DNA from: Amylostereum areolatum
Lineage: Eukaryota; Basidiomycota; Agaricomycetes; Russulales; Stereaceae
Direction: 5' to 3'
Length of the DNA stretch: 64,000 bases
Assembly (NCBI GenBank): GCA_012932865.1
Contig: SAXG01000008.1
Span: forward strand, 1,240,001-1,304,000
The position numbers were made by a program, and so were the translations under genes. Each line of letters opens with the position of its first letter. Positions within the stretch are counted from its first letter, which is position 1. The notes beneath the pieces were generated by a model, which did no database searches, was not told the DNA's origin, and worked only from the letters and a program-made list of their open reading frames with translations. This document shows, piece by piece, positions 48,101 to 58,100 of the stretch.

Positions 48101-49334
48101 TAGACATGATCGCATTGCCGCTCCACTCCACCCACATGACCCGCCACAAGCGCCTTGGGAGCATGTATCCATCGACTTTGTCATGCCGCTCCCAGTCTCG
48201 GATGGAAAAGATGCCATCTGCAATGTGAACTGCATGGGTACCAAGCAGGTTGTATTCTGGGCCACGACCAAAGACCTAACGGAGGACGAACTCGCCTTCG
48301 AGTACCTACGCGAGGTGGTCCCCCATCATGGAATTCCTAGAAAGATCGTCAGCGACCGTGGCAGCGTGTTTGTCTCCAAATTCACCACAGCATTGTTCCA
48401 ACTGTTAGGCATTGAAGGGAACCCGTCCACGGCGTATCACCCTCAGACGGACGGACAGACCGAACGCTCCAACATGACCATGGAAAACTACCTTCGCATC
48501 TTCGTCAATCAACGACAGGACAATTGGACACGTTACCTCCCACTTGCCATGACTGCACTCAACAACATGGTCCATAGTTCGATTGGGATGTCTCCCAACT
48601 TTGCCAACTATGGTCGGGAACTCTACCTGGGGACAAACCCTCGACGTGAGACAGACAACCCATCGGCGAACGAGTTTGCACAACGCATGCGAGACATCTA
48701 TGAGGAAGCCCGCTCTGCGCTAAAGGCAGCACAGGACGATCAAAAGCGCTTTTACGATCGCAAGAAGGACGAACCAATAGATTACAAAATTGGCGACTTC
48801 GTCTGGCTGGAAGCCAAGACCAGAGATGGCCAAACCGTAATCAAAACGGCACGTCCTATGCAAAAGCTAGATGACAAGCGCTTTGGTCCTTTCGAAATCC
48901 TGGAAAAAGTCGGAGCATCGGCTTACAAGCTTCGCCTCCCTACATCCTGGTCACGAAAACATCCGGTCTTCAACGAGTCCCTCCTATCTCCACACAACGG
49001 TCCCGCCTTTGACAATCAGAAAGCACCTACACCTCCACCGCCAGAGTTAGTCCAAGGAGAGGAAGTCTATGAGGTCGAAAAGATTATAGACTCCAAGAAG
49101 GTTGGTCGCGGCTTCAAGTACCTCGTCAAATGGAAAGGCTACCCAGACAATGACAATACTTGGGAGCCTCTCACCAATCTCCAGAATGCCAAGAAACGCA
49201 TTGACGACTTCCACCGTGAACATCCGGGTGCCCCGAAACCTGCACGCCTTAATCGTTGGAAACTCCTGTCGGAGGAAGAAACTGGATCTGATTACGACGA
49301 GGACGTCGAATCTAAGGAAGGGGTGATGTCATGA
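45159..49334 (+). pseudogene. Element B Pol, one nonsense codon
   Basis: Pol is in the -1 frame relative to Gag. Order: protease (LALLDSGCTGSCI), reverse transcriptase (CKVYPLT, QDYRKLNEMTIKNRYPLP, active site VYLDDILIF), RNase H (RVEADSSDYATGAVLS, DKELLAIMTALEEW), integrase with HHCC finger (HPGRYKTHELI, CETCQRTK) and core (SDRGSVFVSKF, TAYHPQTDGQTER), and a chromodomain (YEVEKIIDSK, YLVKWKGYPDNDNTWEP). A TAA at 47253-47255 replaces a Glu codon (GAA in context) between reverse transcriptase and RNase H; the same frame continues to TGA at 49332-49334, eight bases into the 3' LTR. Confidence 0.88.
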
Positions 49335-49783
49335 ACGGTCTATAATTTTCTTTTTACTTTACATCGGTTACACGCTTTAGGACTTATCGACTTATCACCG
49401 GTCCGGCTCCACCTTGGCCCGGACCCGGCTCATCTATATCCCGCCCGGACCCACGTGACTCATCTCGGTCCGGGTCTGACTCCTTTCTCTTGACTCATGC
49501 TGTACGATACTGACTCATGCTGTGCTCTTTTACATACGACTGCTTACTTATACTTGGTCTGCTTACTGATCGCCGTGTATTGGTTGCTTACCTAAGTCTC
49601 TCTCCTCTTGTGTATATAAGGCTCGCTCTCGCTGTACATATTCCTTATCTCGAGCTAGTCAATTCTACCGACTTTGCTTGCTTTCCCTTGTCTGTCGCCG
49701 TGTCTGATCGGCTCCCCTCTGTCGTCCTCTTCCTCTGTCAGCTTTGTCGTAACTTGGTGCTGTCGCACTAGTCGTTGCTGACA
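49327..49783 (+). repeat. 3' LTR of element B
   Basis: 457 bp, TGTCATGAACGG to CGTTGCTGACA; appears identical to the 5' LTR except the first base. Pol ends within its first eight bases. Confidence 0.92.
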
Positions 49784-49815
49784 GCCGTCGCCCCATCGCG
49801 GCGGACTTCTTCTAG

Positions 49816-51432
49816 ACCATCATCACGTCCTCCACAGCCCCTCGTCCCCCCACCCCGAACCTTCCCCCAGGCGTCTTTCGAGACTACTGTCCCGAAGAAT
49901 ACTATATCCTCACCTCGCAGCAGACTAAGGAATCTGTACGTTGGCTGCACGACGAACCAAACCGGCAACGTCGAGACTGGTACTTCGACGACCGTGACAA
50001 ACAACCCTACGTTGAAGAATCGGATTTTGCCACCGCTGCGGACGTTCTACAGCGCTTCCTGAACCCCCCTCCGACCAACTCGCCCCCACCCCGTCGACGT
50101 ACTGTAATCAAAGTCCCAGAAGGGATCAACCACAACGACACAACTGGGAAGTGGTACGCCTATAGACGGAACAAGAACGGAACCCCAGGACGATCAGTAG
50201 TTGAGTGGCAGCCCACTTCGTTCAGTCCCGTCCAAGATCACTGGTCGTGGCATCATAACCAGCAATTCCTCACCCCCGCCGACTTCCTTGTCGCAAAACA
50301 AGTTGAGGACGAAGTTGAAGAAGCAGAAGAACGCCGACGAGAAACTCTACGCCGCCTTGATCAAGAACTCGCCCAATCCCTCACCGTCCCCCTCCCCTTC
50401 GACAAGATGTCCGATGCCGAATCCAAACCTGCCGTCTCCAAGCGGGAGATCGGCCCCAAGCCAAAGCCATTCAAAGGCGATAGACGCGACACCCTCCGGT
50501 TCTCCCTCGAGCTCCGCATGTTCCTGCGCGTTAACAAGGATGTTTATGCCACAGATGATGCCAAGATGATGCTCCTCCTCAGCCTGATGGAGGACGACAC
50601 GGCGAAAGCCTGGGCCACGCATCGCCGCATGGAACTCTTCGCCGACGAAGACGAGAAGGAAGACGCCGACACCCTCGACCCCACGCCCCCCACACTCCAC
50701 TATAGCTCCTACAAAGAGCTCTTCGAGAGGTTTGGCAAAGACTTCGTGCCCGTCGATCCGAAGATAGAGGCTCAGCGTAAGATCAACGAGCTCACAATGA
50801 CCACCCGGGATGTCACTGACTTTATCACCGAGTTTGAGATGCTAGCAACCATGTCAGCGTACGACGACGAGGCGCTAATCCACTTTTTCAAGAAGGGACT
50901 TCAGCGTGACCTCGGCAAGCAGGTGGCCCGGTCGTACCCGTTCCCCACCAAGCTCGCGGAGTGGAAGGAGCGCGCCCGCCGCATCAACCACCAGTGGCTC
51001 GAAGAGAACCCGGAGAGGAAGAGCAGTCAGTCCAAGGGGGCTGTCGCGCTCACCTCGAACGGTTCGACCAACGACTCCTCGTCGCGCCGAGTCGGCGCCT
51101 TCACCAACACCTCGACCCGCCCTGCAAAGCTGACGGACGACGAGCGCGCAAAGATGATGCGCGAAGGCAAGTGCTTCATGTGTCGACAAGCCGGTCACGT
51201 CTCTCGCGACTGCCCCAACCGCGACTCGAGCGCGCGACGGGTGGGCGCAGTAGAGACTGGGTCCAAGGCCCCTCCCCTGCCAACGAACACGGCTCCGTCC
51301 ACTGCGAAAGCAGCTCCCGACCCATCCAAAACCATCGCGGCGATCACTCGCCAGCTGAAGGATCTGGACGCGGAAGGCAAGGAGCAGGCAGTAGCGCTGT
51401 TGAAGGACATCCTGGAATCGCAGGATTTTTGA
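49816..51432 (+). CDS. Element A Gag with CCHC zinc knuckle
   Basis: The frame is open directly after the TAG at 49813-49815 that ends the upstream ORF. The first ATG is at 50407 (341 residues to TGA at 51430-51432). The pre-ATG part (DYCPEEYYILT, GKWYAYRRNKNGTPGRSVVE) is conserved in element C, so it is probably translated. Gag core FKGDRRDTLRFSLELRMFLR and the knuckle CFMCRQAGHVSRDC are present. The end reads GAT TTT TGA, with Pol continuing in the -1 frame as LKRPP. Confidence 0.85.
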   Translation, partial: TIITSSTAPRPPTPNLPPGVFRDYCPEEYYILTSQQTKESVRWLHDEPNRQRRDWYFDDRDKQPYVEESDFATAADVLQRFLNPPPTNSPPPRRRTVIKVPEGINHNDTTGKWYAYRRNKNGTPGRSVVEWQPTSFSPVQDHWSWHHNQQFLTPADFLVAKQVEDEVEEAEERRRETLRRLDQELAQSLTVPLPFDKMSDAESKPAVSKREIGPKPKPFKGDRRDTLRFSLELRMFLRVNKDVYATDDAKMMLLLSLMEDDTAKAWATHRRMELFADEDEKEDADTLDPTPPTLHYSSYKELFERFGKDFVPVDPKIEAQRKINELTMTTRDVTDFITEFEMLATMSAYDDEALIHFFKKGLQRDLGKQVARSYPFPTKLAEWKERARRINHQWLEENPERKSSQSKGAVALTSNGSTNDSSSRRVGAFTNTSTRPAKLTDDERAKMMREGKCFMCRQAGHVSRDCPNRDSSARRVGAVETGSKAPPLPTNTAPSTAKAAPDPSKTIAAITRQLKDLDAEGKEQAVALLKDILESQDF

Positions 51433-54400
51433 AACGCCCCCCAGTCGCGTCGTCTGGTGGAGGCAAAGGACTTTTGGTATCATCGTCGAATCGTTTCGCT
51501 GTATTATCATCCATGCATACCTGTGAGCAATCGTATCCCCCGTGTTTGTATCTGTCTACTGTCACCAAGAACAGGCAAACACCATCGATCACGCTCAAAG
51601 TCAAGCTGATCGGACGAGTTACCAAAAGAGAAATCGACGCAGACGCGCTGCTTGATAGCGGCGCAGAAGGAATTATCCTGAACCGAAGCTTCGTTGAACG
51701 CAAGAAGCTCACCACAAGAAAACTAGAAAACCCGTTCCCCGTGCGTAATGTGGATGGCACCGAGAACGTCATGGGCTGGGTACGCGACACAACGACCCAG
51801 CGGATCCGGATATACTCGCAAGATTCAAGGGCGTACCATGAGGAAGAAGCTGAGTTCTTCATCACCGACATCGGCGATCATGACATGATCCTTGGAACAG
51901 ACTGGCTCGACGAGCACAATCCCACCATAGACTGGCAGCGAGACCGTGTTGACATGCTCCGCTGCCCTCCCTCGTGCACTCTGTCCAAACCTCCTGTGAC
52001 GAACCTCGCAACCAAGCCACGGAAACCATCATCGGTCCAATCACAGCGTAAGGTTGAAGCAGGTAAAACCCCGAGGACACCTCTCGTCGTGGACGATCCC
52101 TTCCCAGAGCCGGCATATGTGTCCTGGACCCCAGTCCCCACTTATGTTATTCCTGCACGCAGAGTCAAAGGTGTTCGCGTCCGCACGGTCCATCGCTCCC
52201 CTCTACCCGCACGACTCTTCACTGAAGACGACGACGAGCGGCCCATGGTATTCCGAGACTGGGAGATCAATGGACTACGCCGCGCCGGAATCCTCCCTGA
52301 AACCGATGGTCCTAATCCAGATGCAATACCCATCCGCGCGGGCTTTACAAAAGCGCAGGAGCTTGCAGAGCATTCGAAAGAGAACGCACGCCCGCAAACC
52401 TTTGAAGACTTAGTCCCCCCGCCGTACCGCGACTTTGCGCCTGTATTCGACAAGAAAACCTCCGAGCGACTTCCCGACCGACGACCATGGGACCATGCTA
52501 TCGACATGAAAGACGGCTTTGAACCCAAACCGTGCAAGATCTACCCCCTCTCACCTTCCGAGCAGATCGAACTCGACACCTTCCTCGATGACCACCTGAA
52601 GAAGGGCTATATCCGCCCATCGAAGTCACCTCAGGCGAGTCCGTTCTTCTTTGTGAAGAAAAAGGATGGAAAGCTACGTCCCGTACAGGACTATCGAGAA
52701 TTAAACAAGGGCACTGTCAAGAATGAATACCCCTTGCCACTGATCTCTGAAATCGTCGACCGCCTCAAAGGTGCAGAAATCTTCTCCAAGATGGATGTTC
52801 GCTGGGGCTACAACAATGTCCACATCAAGGAAGGCGACGAGTGGAAGGCTGCGTTCAAGACGAATTGCGGTCTCTTCGAACCTACGGTGATGTTTTTCGG
52901 GCTTATGAACTCCCCTGCAACATTTCAGGCAATGATGAATGAACTGTTCAAGGATCTCATCGACTCGGGCAAGGTCATCATCTACATGGACGACATCTTG
53001 GTGTTCACTCGCACCATGGACGAACACCGTGCCATAGTGCGGCAGGTTCTGCAGCGTTTGCAAGACAACGACCTCTTCCTCAAACTGGAGAAATGCGTCT
53101 TTGAGCAAGACTCTGTCGAATACCTCGGACTCATCATCTCGCACGACAAGATCGCTATGGACCCCGTCAAGGTAGCAGGTATTCAGGACTGGCCGACACC
53201 ACGAACGGTCAAAGATGTGCAATCCTTCCTCGGCTTTGGCAACTTCTACCGATGTTTCATCAAGGACTTCTCCAAGGTTGCACGGCCCCTATTTGATCTG
53301 ACAAAGAAGGACTGCACATGGGACTGGTCGACGGACTGCCAAACTGCGTTTGACGCACTGAAAGCTGCGTTTACTTCCTCCCCCGTCTTAGTCATGCCTG
53401 ACCCAAAGAAGCCTTACCTCGTTGAAGTCGACGCCTCGGACTTTGCTACTGGAGGTATACTCTCGCAGAAAGGCGACGACGGTCACTGGCATCCAGTGGC
53501 GTATCTGTCCAAGGCCCTATCGGAACCGGAACGGAACTACGACATCTACGACAAGGAGCTGCTTGCGATCATCCGTGCGCTTGAAGCCTGGCGCCACTAC
53601 CTCGAAGGCGCCCCCGACACCGTCGAAATCTGGACAGATCACAAGAACCTGGAGCACTTCAAGACGGCACAGAAGCTGAGCCGTCGACAGGCACGTTGGG
53701 CTCTATTCCTCACTCGATTTGACTTCTCGCTCGTTCATAAACCAGGAATTTCCCACCGCCCGGACCCAATGTCTCGACGACCCGATCACAAGGATGGTGT
53801 TGAAAACGACAACAAGGAGCGCGTCTTGCTTGACCCCAAGTACTTCCAAGTACGCGCAACAAGGCCAGGAGCAGTAACCTCCCTCGGCGATGTCGAACTC
53901 CGACGACGTATCCGCGACTGCAAAACCAAGGACATCGAGGTCGTTCAAGCCCTGGACGCCATCTTACGAAACGGACCACGTACACTCGTCATGAACCTTC
54001 AAGAGTGGAACTACGAAGAAGGCCTGGTCCTGTTTAGAGGAAAGGTATACGTCCCTGCGGATGACGAGTTGCGACGCGACATTGTCAAAATGTACCATGA
54101 ATCGCCCCTGGCTGGACACCCCGGTCGCTTCAAGACTTACGAGCTTGTGAGTCGTGAATATTGGTGGCCTGGCATGTCTGTCTTTGTCCGCGACTTTGTA
54201 GCAGGATGCGCAACCTGCCAGTCGACGAAGACACAGAGCAGCCGACCCCACGTCGACATGATCCCAAACGAAGTACCCGATCGACCATTTGGCGTCATCT
54301 CCACCGACTTCATTGTCGAACTCCCTGACTGCGAAGGCTATAACGCCGTCAATGTCGTGGTCGATCGCCTCACCAAGATGGTGGTTACCACCCCATGTAC

Positions 54401-55520
54401 AGCGAAGATCACCAGCGATGGCACGGCCGACATTCTCTTCGATAAGGTATACCGACACTACGGCTTAGCGGACAAGATCATCTCGGATCGTGGACCCCAA
54501 TTTGCTGGACAGGTGATGCGTACACTCAACGAGAAGCTCGGGATCAAGTCCGCCCTCAGCACAGCGTATCACCCACAGACAGACGGCCAAACCGAACGCG
54601 AGAACCAGAACCTCGAGCAGTTTCTGCGAGTATTCTGCAACTACCGTCAAGACGACTGGGTGAAGTGGTTGCCCTTCTTCGAGTTTTCTCACAACTCTCG
54701 CACCCATGCAGCTACTGGAAAGGCTCCCTTTGAAGTCCTCTACGGCTTCCTCCCCAGGATGTACCCGTCCGTAAACCCGTCCTCAAAGGTCCCTGCAGTT
54801 GAAGAACGCCTCCGTCAACTTGAAGAAGTCCGACAAGAGATCAAAGCCAGCCTTGCCCTTGCATCTGACTTAATGAAGCACTACAATGGTGACACGATCA
54901 GCAAATCGACACTGTTCGCCGTTGGAGACAAGGTCTGGCTCGAAGGCAAAAACCTGAAGACGACGAGGCCGAAAGCTAAGCTTGCTGCCAAACGATTTGG
55001 ACCCTTCGAGATCGTTGACATCATTAGCCCAGTGAACTACCGCCTGAAGCTGCCAAAGACGTGGAGAATCCACCCAGTCTTCCATGCTTCGCTGCTCACC
55101 GCATACAAGGAGACAACGGCACACGGTCCAAACTATGAACAACCGCCGCCTGACCTCGTTGATGACGAAGAAGAATATGACGTTGAAGACATCATCGACT
55201 CGAAGCCGACCCGCAACAAGAAAGGCATAAAATACCTCGTCAAGTGGGCAGGCTATCCTGACTCCGAGAATACCTGGCTCCCTCGCTCCTCGCTCTCAAA
55301 GGTCACCGACATGATCGACGCCTTCCACAAACACCATCCAAATGCGCCCCGCCCTGTGCGTTCCCTCGGCATCTCCTTTGACGATTTCCTCGCATCTACC
55401 CTTGCAGATGACATTGCGCTCCAGGCGAAAGCGCGTCTTAAAGGGGGGGTAATGTCACGGATCGCTCCATTTCTCTCTTCGTTTGCAGACCTCGTACACG
55501 CGACGTGTCACGGCACATGA
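51429..55520 (+). CDS. Element A Pol (protease, RT, RNase H, integrase, chromodomain), open
   Basis: Uninterrupted frame, -1 relative to Gag. Protease DALLDSGAEGIIL; reverse transcriptase with QDYRELNKGTVKNEYPLP and active site IYMDDILVF; RNase H VEVDASDFATGGILS and DKELLAIIRALEAW; integrase finger HPGRFKTYELVSREYWW with CATCQSTK; core TDFIVELPD, SDRGPQFAG and TAYHPQTDGQTERE; chromodomain YDVEDIIDSK with YLVKWAGYPDSENTWLP. The chromodomain places it with the chromoviruses, which integrate into methylated-histone heterochromatin. The frame runs through the polypurine tract and 68 bases into the 3' LTR before stopping. With Gag it appears coding-competent; only the upstream ORF is disrupted. 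Confidence 0.9.
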   Translation: MKRPPVASSGGGKGLLVSSSNRFAVLSSMHTCEQSYPPCLYLSTVTKNRQTPSITLKVKLIGRVTKREIDADALLDSGAEGIILNRSFVERKKLTTRKLENPFPVRNVDGTENVMGWVRDTTTQRIRIYSQDSRAYHEEEAEFFITDIGDHDMILGTDWLDEHNPTIDWQRDRVDMLRCPPSCTLSKPPVTNLATKPRKPSSVQSQRKVEAGKTPRTPLVVDDPFPEPAYVSWTPVPTYVIPARRVKGVRVRTVHRSPLPARLFTEDDDERPMVFRDWEINGLRRAGILPETDGPNPDAIPIRAGFTKAQELAEHSKENARPQTFEDLVPPPYRDFAPVFDKKTSERLPDRRPWDHAIDMKDGFEPKPCKIYPLSPSEQIELDTFLDDHLKKGYIRPSKSPQASPFFFVKKKDGKLRPVQDYRELNKGTVKNEYPLPLISEIVDRLKGAEIFSKMDVRWGYNNVHIKEGDEWKAAFKTNCGLFEPTVMFFGLMNSPATFQAMMNELFKDLIDSGKVIIYMDDILVFTRTMDEHRAIVRQVLQRLQDNDLFLKLEKCVFEQDSVEYLGLIISHDKIAMDPVKVAGIQDWPTPRTVKDVQSFLGFGNFYRCFIKDFSKVARPLFDLTKKDCTWDWSTDCQTAFDALKAAFTSSPVLVMPDPKKPYLVEVDASDFATGGILSQKGDDGHWHPVAYLSKALSEPERNYDIYDKELLAIIRALEAWRHYLEGAPDTVEIWTDHKNLEHFKTAQKLSRRQARWALFLTRFDFSLVHKPGISHRPDPMSRRPDHKDGVENDNKERVLLDPKYFQVRATRPGAVTSLGDVELRRRIRDCKTKDIEVVQALDAILRNGPRTLVMNLQEWNYEEGLVLFRGKVYVPADDELRRDIVKMYHESPLAGHPGRFKTYELVSREYWWPGMSVFVRDFVAGCATCQSTKTQSSRPHVDMIPNEVPDRPFGVISTDFIVELPDCEGYNAVNVVVDRLTKMVVTTPCTAKITSDGTADILFDKVYRHYGLADKIISDRGPQFAGQVMRTLNEKLGIKSALSTAYHPQTDGQTERENQNLEQFLRVFCNYRQDDWVKWLPFFEFSHNSRTHAATGKAPFEVLYGFLPRMYPSVNPSSKVPAVEERLRQLEEVRQEIKASLALASDLMKHYNGDTISKSTLFAVGDKVWLEGKNLKTTRPKAKLAAKRFGPFEIVDIISPVNYRLKLPKTWRIHPVFHASLLTAYKETTAHGPNYEQPPPDLVDDEEEYDVEDIIDSKPTRNKKGIKYLVKWAGYPDSENTWLPRSSLSKVTDMIDAFHKHHPNAPRPVRSLGISFDDFLASTLADDIALQAKARLKGGVMSRIAPFLSSFADLVHATCHGT

Positions 55521-55872
55521 CTTTCCCTTGCATCACATGCTTCAACGACGTCATTGCCCGGACTTCCGAGCGGGGTTCCGCATCCTTATCTATGACATCA
55601 CTGCTCCGGACCTTCGTCCTCCGCCCCATGACTCCTTTCTTATTGTTCCCCCCGCTCGCACCACTATCGCATCACATCGCACCATCGTTCCCACTTGTAT
55701 ATAAGGACAGTGTTTCTCTTCCCTTTTCCCTAGACTGTCCATCTCGTCATACGGTACTGTAGCGCACGTTGCACTACCCTAGACCCCGGCACTCTCGAAT
55801 CTATTTTCTTCTCGCTCCTCCCATCGTCGCGACTTAGGCGGTTCATCGGTCTCATAAACTGCGTTTCTGACA
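55453..55872 (+). repeat. 3' LTR of element A
   Basis: 420 bp, preceded by the polypurine tract AAAGGGGGGGTAA. Right flank is the gag of element C, cut in frame at VGA. Confidence 0.9.
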
Positions 55873-56715
55873 CGCTCCTACACGTCTTCCACTGCTCGAG
55901 TCCTTATTCGCGCAGTCGCGCAGCATGTGACCTGGTTGGCGACAGAGGAAACAACCACCTTCCTTGCGCAGGTGCTCGCGCTCAGCATCAGTGAGACGTC
56001 CTGGACGCCCTCCTTGGGTGCTGACTGCTCCAATGCGCGGTCCACTGCTGGTGGAGGATGAGGGTCGTGCGCTAGTGGTCGATGACGAGGTCTTCTGCTT
56101 CCGGTCTGCAGGCGATGCGAGCCGGCGGTTGCGGAGAAAGGCTTCATTGAGCGCACATGCACGAACCTTCCAGTCGTCAATAGTGGTAGCGAGCGGCCAA
56201 GTCCTCTCGCATTCCTTGTGAAGGCCACTGTTCAATCCTTCTTTGAAGAAGTAGAGAACAGACTCGCCTTGGAATCCTGAGCGTGGGAGGAGGGACTCGA
56301 ATTCAGTGATGTACTGCTGCACGGGGCGGTCGCCCTGCCTGAGGTCTGCAAGGGCATTCTGAGAGGTGATGGTCTCGTCAAACTGCTTGAAGTCCTTGTC
56401 GAACTGGGCGAGGACCTCCTTGAGGGTGAGCCACTTCGTATGAGTGGTCGTACCCGCTGGCTTGTTATCCTCAGCATTGAGGATCTCCTCCTGGCGCAGC
56501 TCTGCCCATACACCGGCGACTGAGCCTTCCATCAGGGAAAGCATCAGCTGTATCTGGTCATCGTCGCTTGCGTATTTCTTGCTGTTTGCCCTAAGGAACA
56601 TGCGGACGGCATTTTTGAAGTGACACGACTCTTTGCGATCGCCGGTGAATGGCTTAGGCTTAACGCCTATCTCGCCGGTGGAGGGGGTGGGGGTGGTCGA
56701 TGCTGGTTGAGACAT
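55873..56715 (-). pseudogene. Element C Gag, 3'-truncated by element A LTR
   Basis: From ATG at 56715, MSQPASTTPTPSTGEIGVK leads into FTGDRKESCHFKNAVRMFLR and the knuckle CFLCRQPGHMLRDC. The frame is cut at SSSGRRVGA by the LTR at 55872; in element A the matching sequence continues VGAVETGSK. The five bases at the cut (GAGCG in Gag sense) should be a target duplication with the missing half. Upstream, the same frame reads back through a TGA at 57079-57081 into another open stretch (57082-57525), so the leader part is also damaged. Confidence 0.75.
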
Positions 56716-57395
56716 GGTGGTTGCAGGCGGTTGAAATGGGGGAAGAGGGTTAACAGGAGCTGCAGGGGACTGATGGGGACTTTGAACAGCTAGAGAGCCT
56801 GGGGTAGAGGGGGGTAGGGGAACTGCAAGTGCGTTGCGGAGGGATGCGACACGTTCGTTGTGTGCACGAGTGATCCTGTAGAATGCTTCTGCAGCGACCT
56901 CGAGTTCTTCGTCTAAGAGGAATGGTTTTTCACCTGTGGCCCAGGTCCAACAATCAACGTCTGCGTCGTAGAAGCTGGGATAACACTCTACGACTGCGCG
57001 TCCGTTCTTCTTGTAGAAGTACCACTTCTTTGTACACTCGTCAAATCTGATACCAAGGGGAACAGACCAAGGCTGGTCTCATCGCGGTGGAGGTGGAGGG
57101 GACCCTTCTTCTTGAGGAGCAGTGGTGACTTCTTCTCGTTTGGGGGTCTGGGGGTTATAGATACGGTCGTGCTCCTGCGCCGCAACGTCGATATCAGTCT
57201 GTTCGACGTAAGGGAAACCTTCCTCGTCGTTGAAGTACCACTGGGCAGTGACTCCGTTGTCGTGTGTACAATGTACGGTTCGTCGTCCACCGAGGGTGAG
57301 GGCGTAGTACTCGCCTGGGTTAGCTCCACGAGTGAAGCCGAGAGGGAAGTCTGGAGTGGTGGCACGGGGGGAGGATTCGGAAGTGATGGTGGTGT

Positions 57396-58100
57396 CTAGA
57401 AAAAGTCCGCCGCGATGGGGCGACGGCCTAAGAGGCGAGCGGTGAGGTAGGAGGCCTTGAGAGCCTGGCGGATCTTGTGCTGATGACAACGCTGTTGCAG
57501 CTCCTTGCGGCTGGTGATCGTTCAACGAAGAGGTGGTGGCGGAGTAGATTTGGGCGTAGGGAGGGCAAAGTCATAGATGGTGGGGAAGCTTTGATGGACA
57601 AGTGATGGTGGCAGATGTGTGTTGGAACAGGTGTGCCAGGTGGGGGAGTGGATGGAAAACTCGAAGCGGTTCTGATCTATATCGAAGCGCACAACAACAC
57701 GAGCGTAGAGGCAGAGGATCGTCTGCCTACCGTGACCGTGGTTCCAGCGCCACTCGTAAATGCGGCAGTTGGCACCGTGGACTTTCCAAGTGTGCTCTTT
57801 GCAGAGGAGCTCAAGGGCGCGTAGGCGATCAACAGTGATGGCGTCTTCTCGAGGCCAAGGGAAGGGAGCGTCGCGGTTGGAGTTGAAGGTTTGGAGGTTC
57901 AATGCGATGAAGATCGGTTGATCGAGTGGTTCCAGGGTGGGGGATTTAACATCGTAAAGATGGCAAGGGATGTGGTGAGGTGGGTGTGGGGGAGATCGTC
58001 CTAGTATTAGGGATCGGTCCAGCGACTGGCAGATCACCCAAGTTACCCAAAGAGAGAGAAAAGAGGATGGATTGGCAGGAGAGGGTCCAAGTCCAGGCAT
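57396..58100 (-). pseudogene. Element C upstream ORF (pre-gag)
   Basis: From ATG at 58100 it encodes a protein homologous to that of element A: ITVDRLRALELLCKEHTWKV, HGANCRIYEWRWNHGHG and a Thr/Pro-rich end. A TGA near 57522 interrupts it; in the same frame the basic C-terminus (HKIRQALKASYLTARLLGRR) continues to PIAADFF and TAG at 57396-57398, exactly the end seen in element A. Confidence 0.65.

Larger units (their letters stand above)
42270..49783 (+). mobile_element. Chromovirus-type Ty3 LTR retrotransposon, family B, full length, nested in element A
   Basis: 7,514 bp with two 457-bp LTRs that differ only at their first base (C at 42270, T at 49327). GCCGT occurs immediately before the left LTR (42265-42269) and after the right LTR (49784-49788), a perfect target duplication inside the element A upstream ORF. 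Order: LTR, upstream ORF, stop, Gag, Pol with chromodomain, polypurine tract AAGGAAGGGGTGA (49314-49326), LTR. One nonsense codon in Pol is the only coding lesion seen. The near-identical LTRs mean a very recent insertion. Confidence 0.92.
41260..55872 (+). mobile_element. Chromovirus-type Ty3 LTR retrotransposon, family A, interrupted by nested element B
   Basis: Two 420-bp LTRs (41260-41679, 55453-55872) bound the element. Without the nested insert it is about 7.1 kb. Order: LTR, upstream ORF, stop, Gag, Pol (protease, reverse transcriptase, RNase H, integrase, chromodomain), polypurine tract, LTR. The two LTRs differ at six positions, all transitions, five of them at CpG. The flanks do not form a target duplication: left is the DUF6535 fragment F (CCTCG), right is the gag of another element (CGCTC). 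This fits a hybrid produced by recombination between two family A copies. Confidence 0.85.

Noticed and set aside
42460..49771. Identical 84-codon ORFs at 42460-42714 and 49517-49771
   Set aside because: They lie inside the two LTRs of element B and are identical only because the LTRs are.
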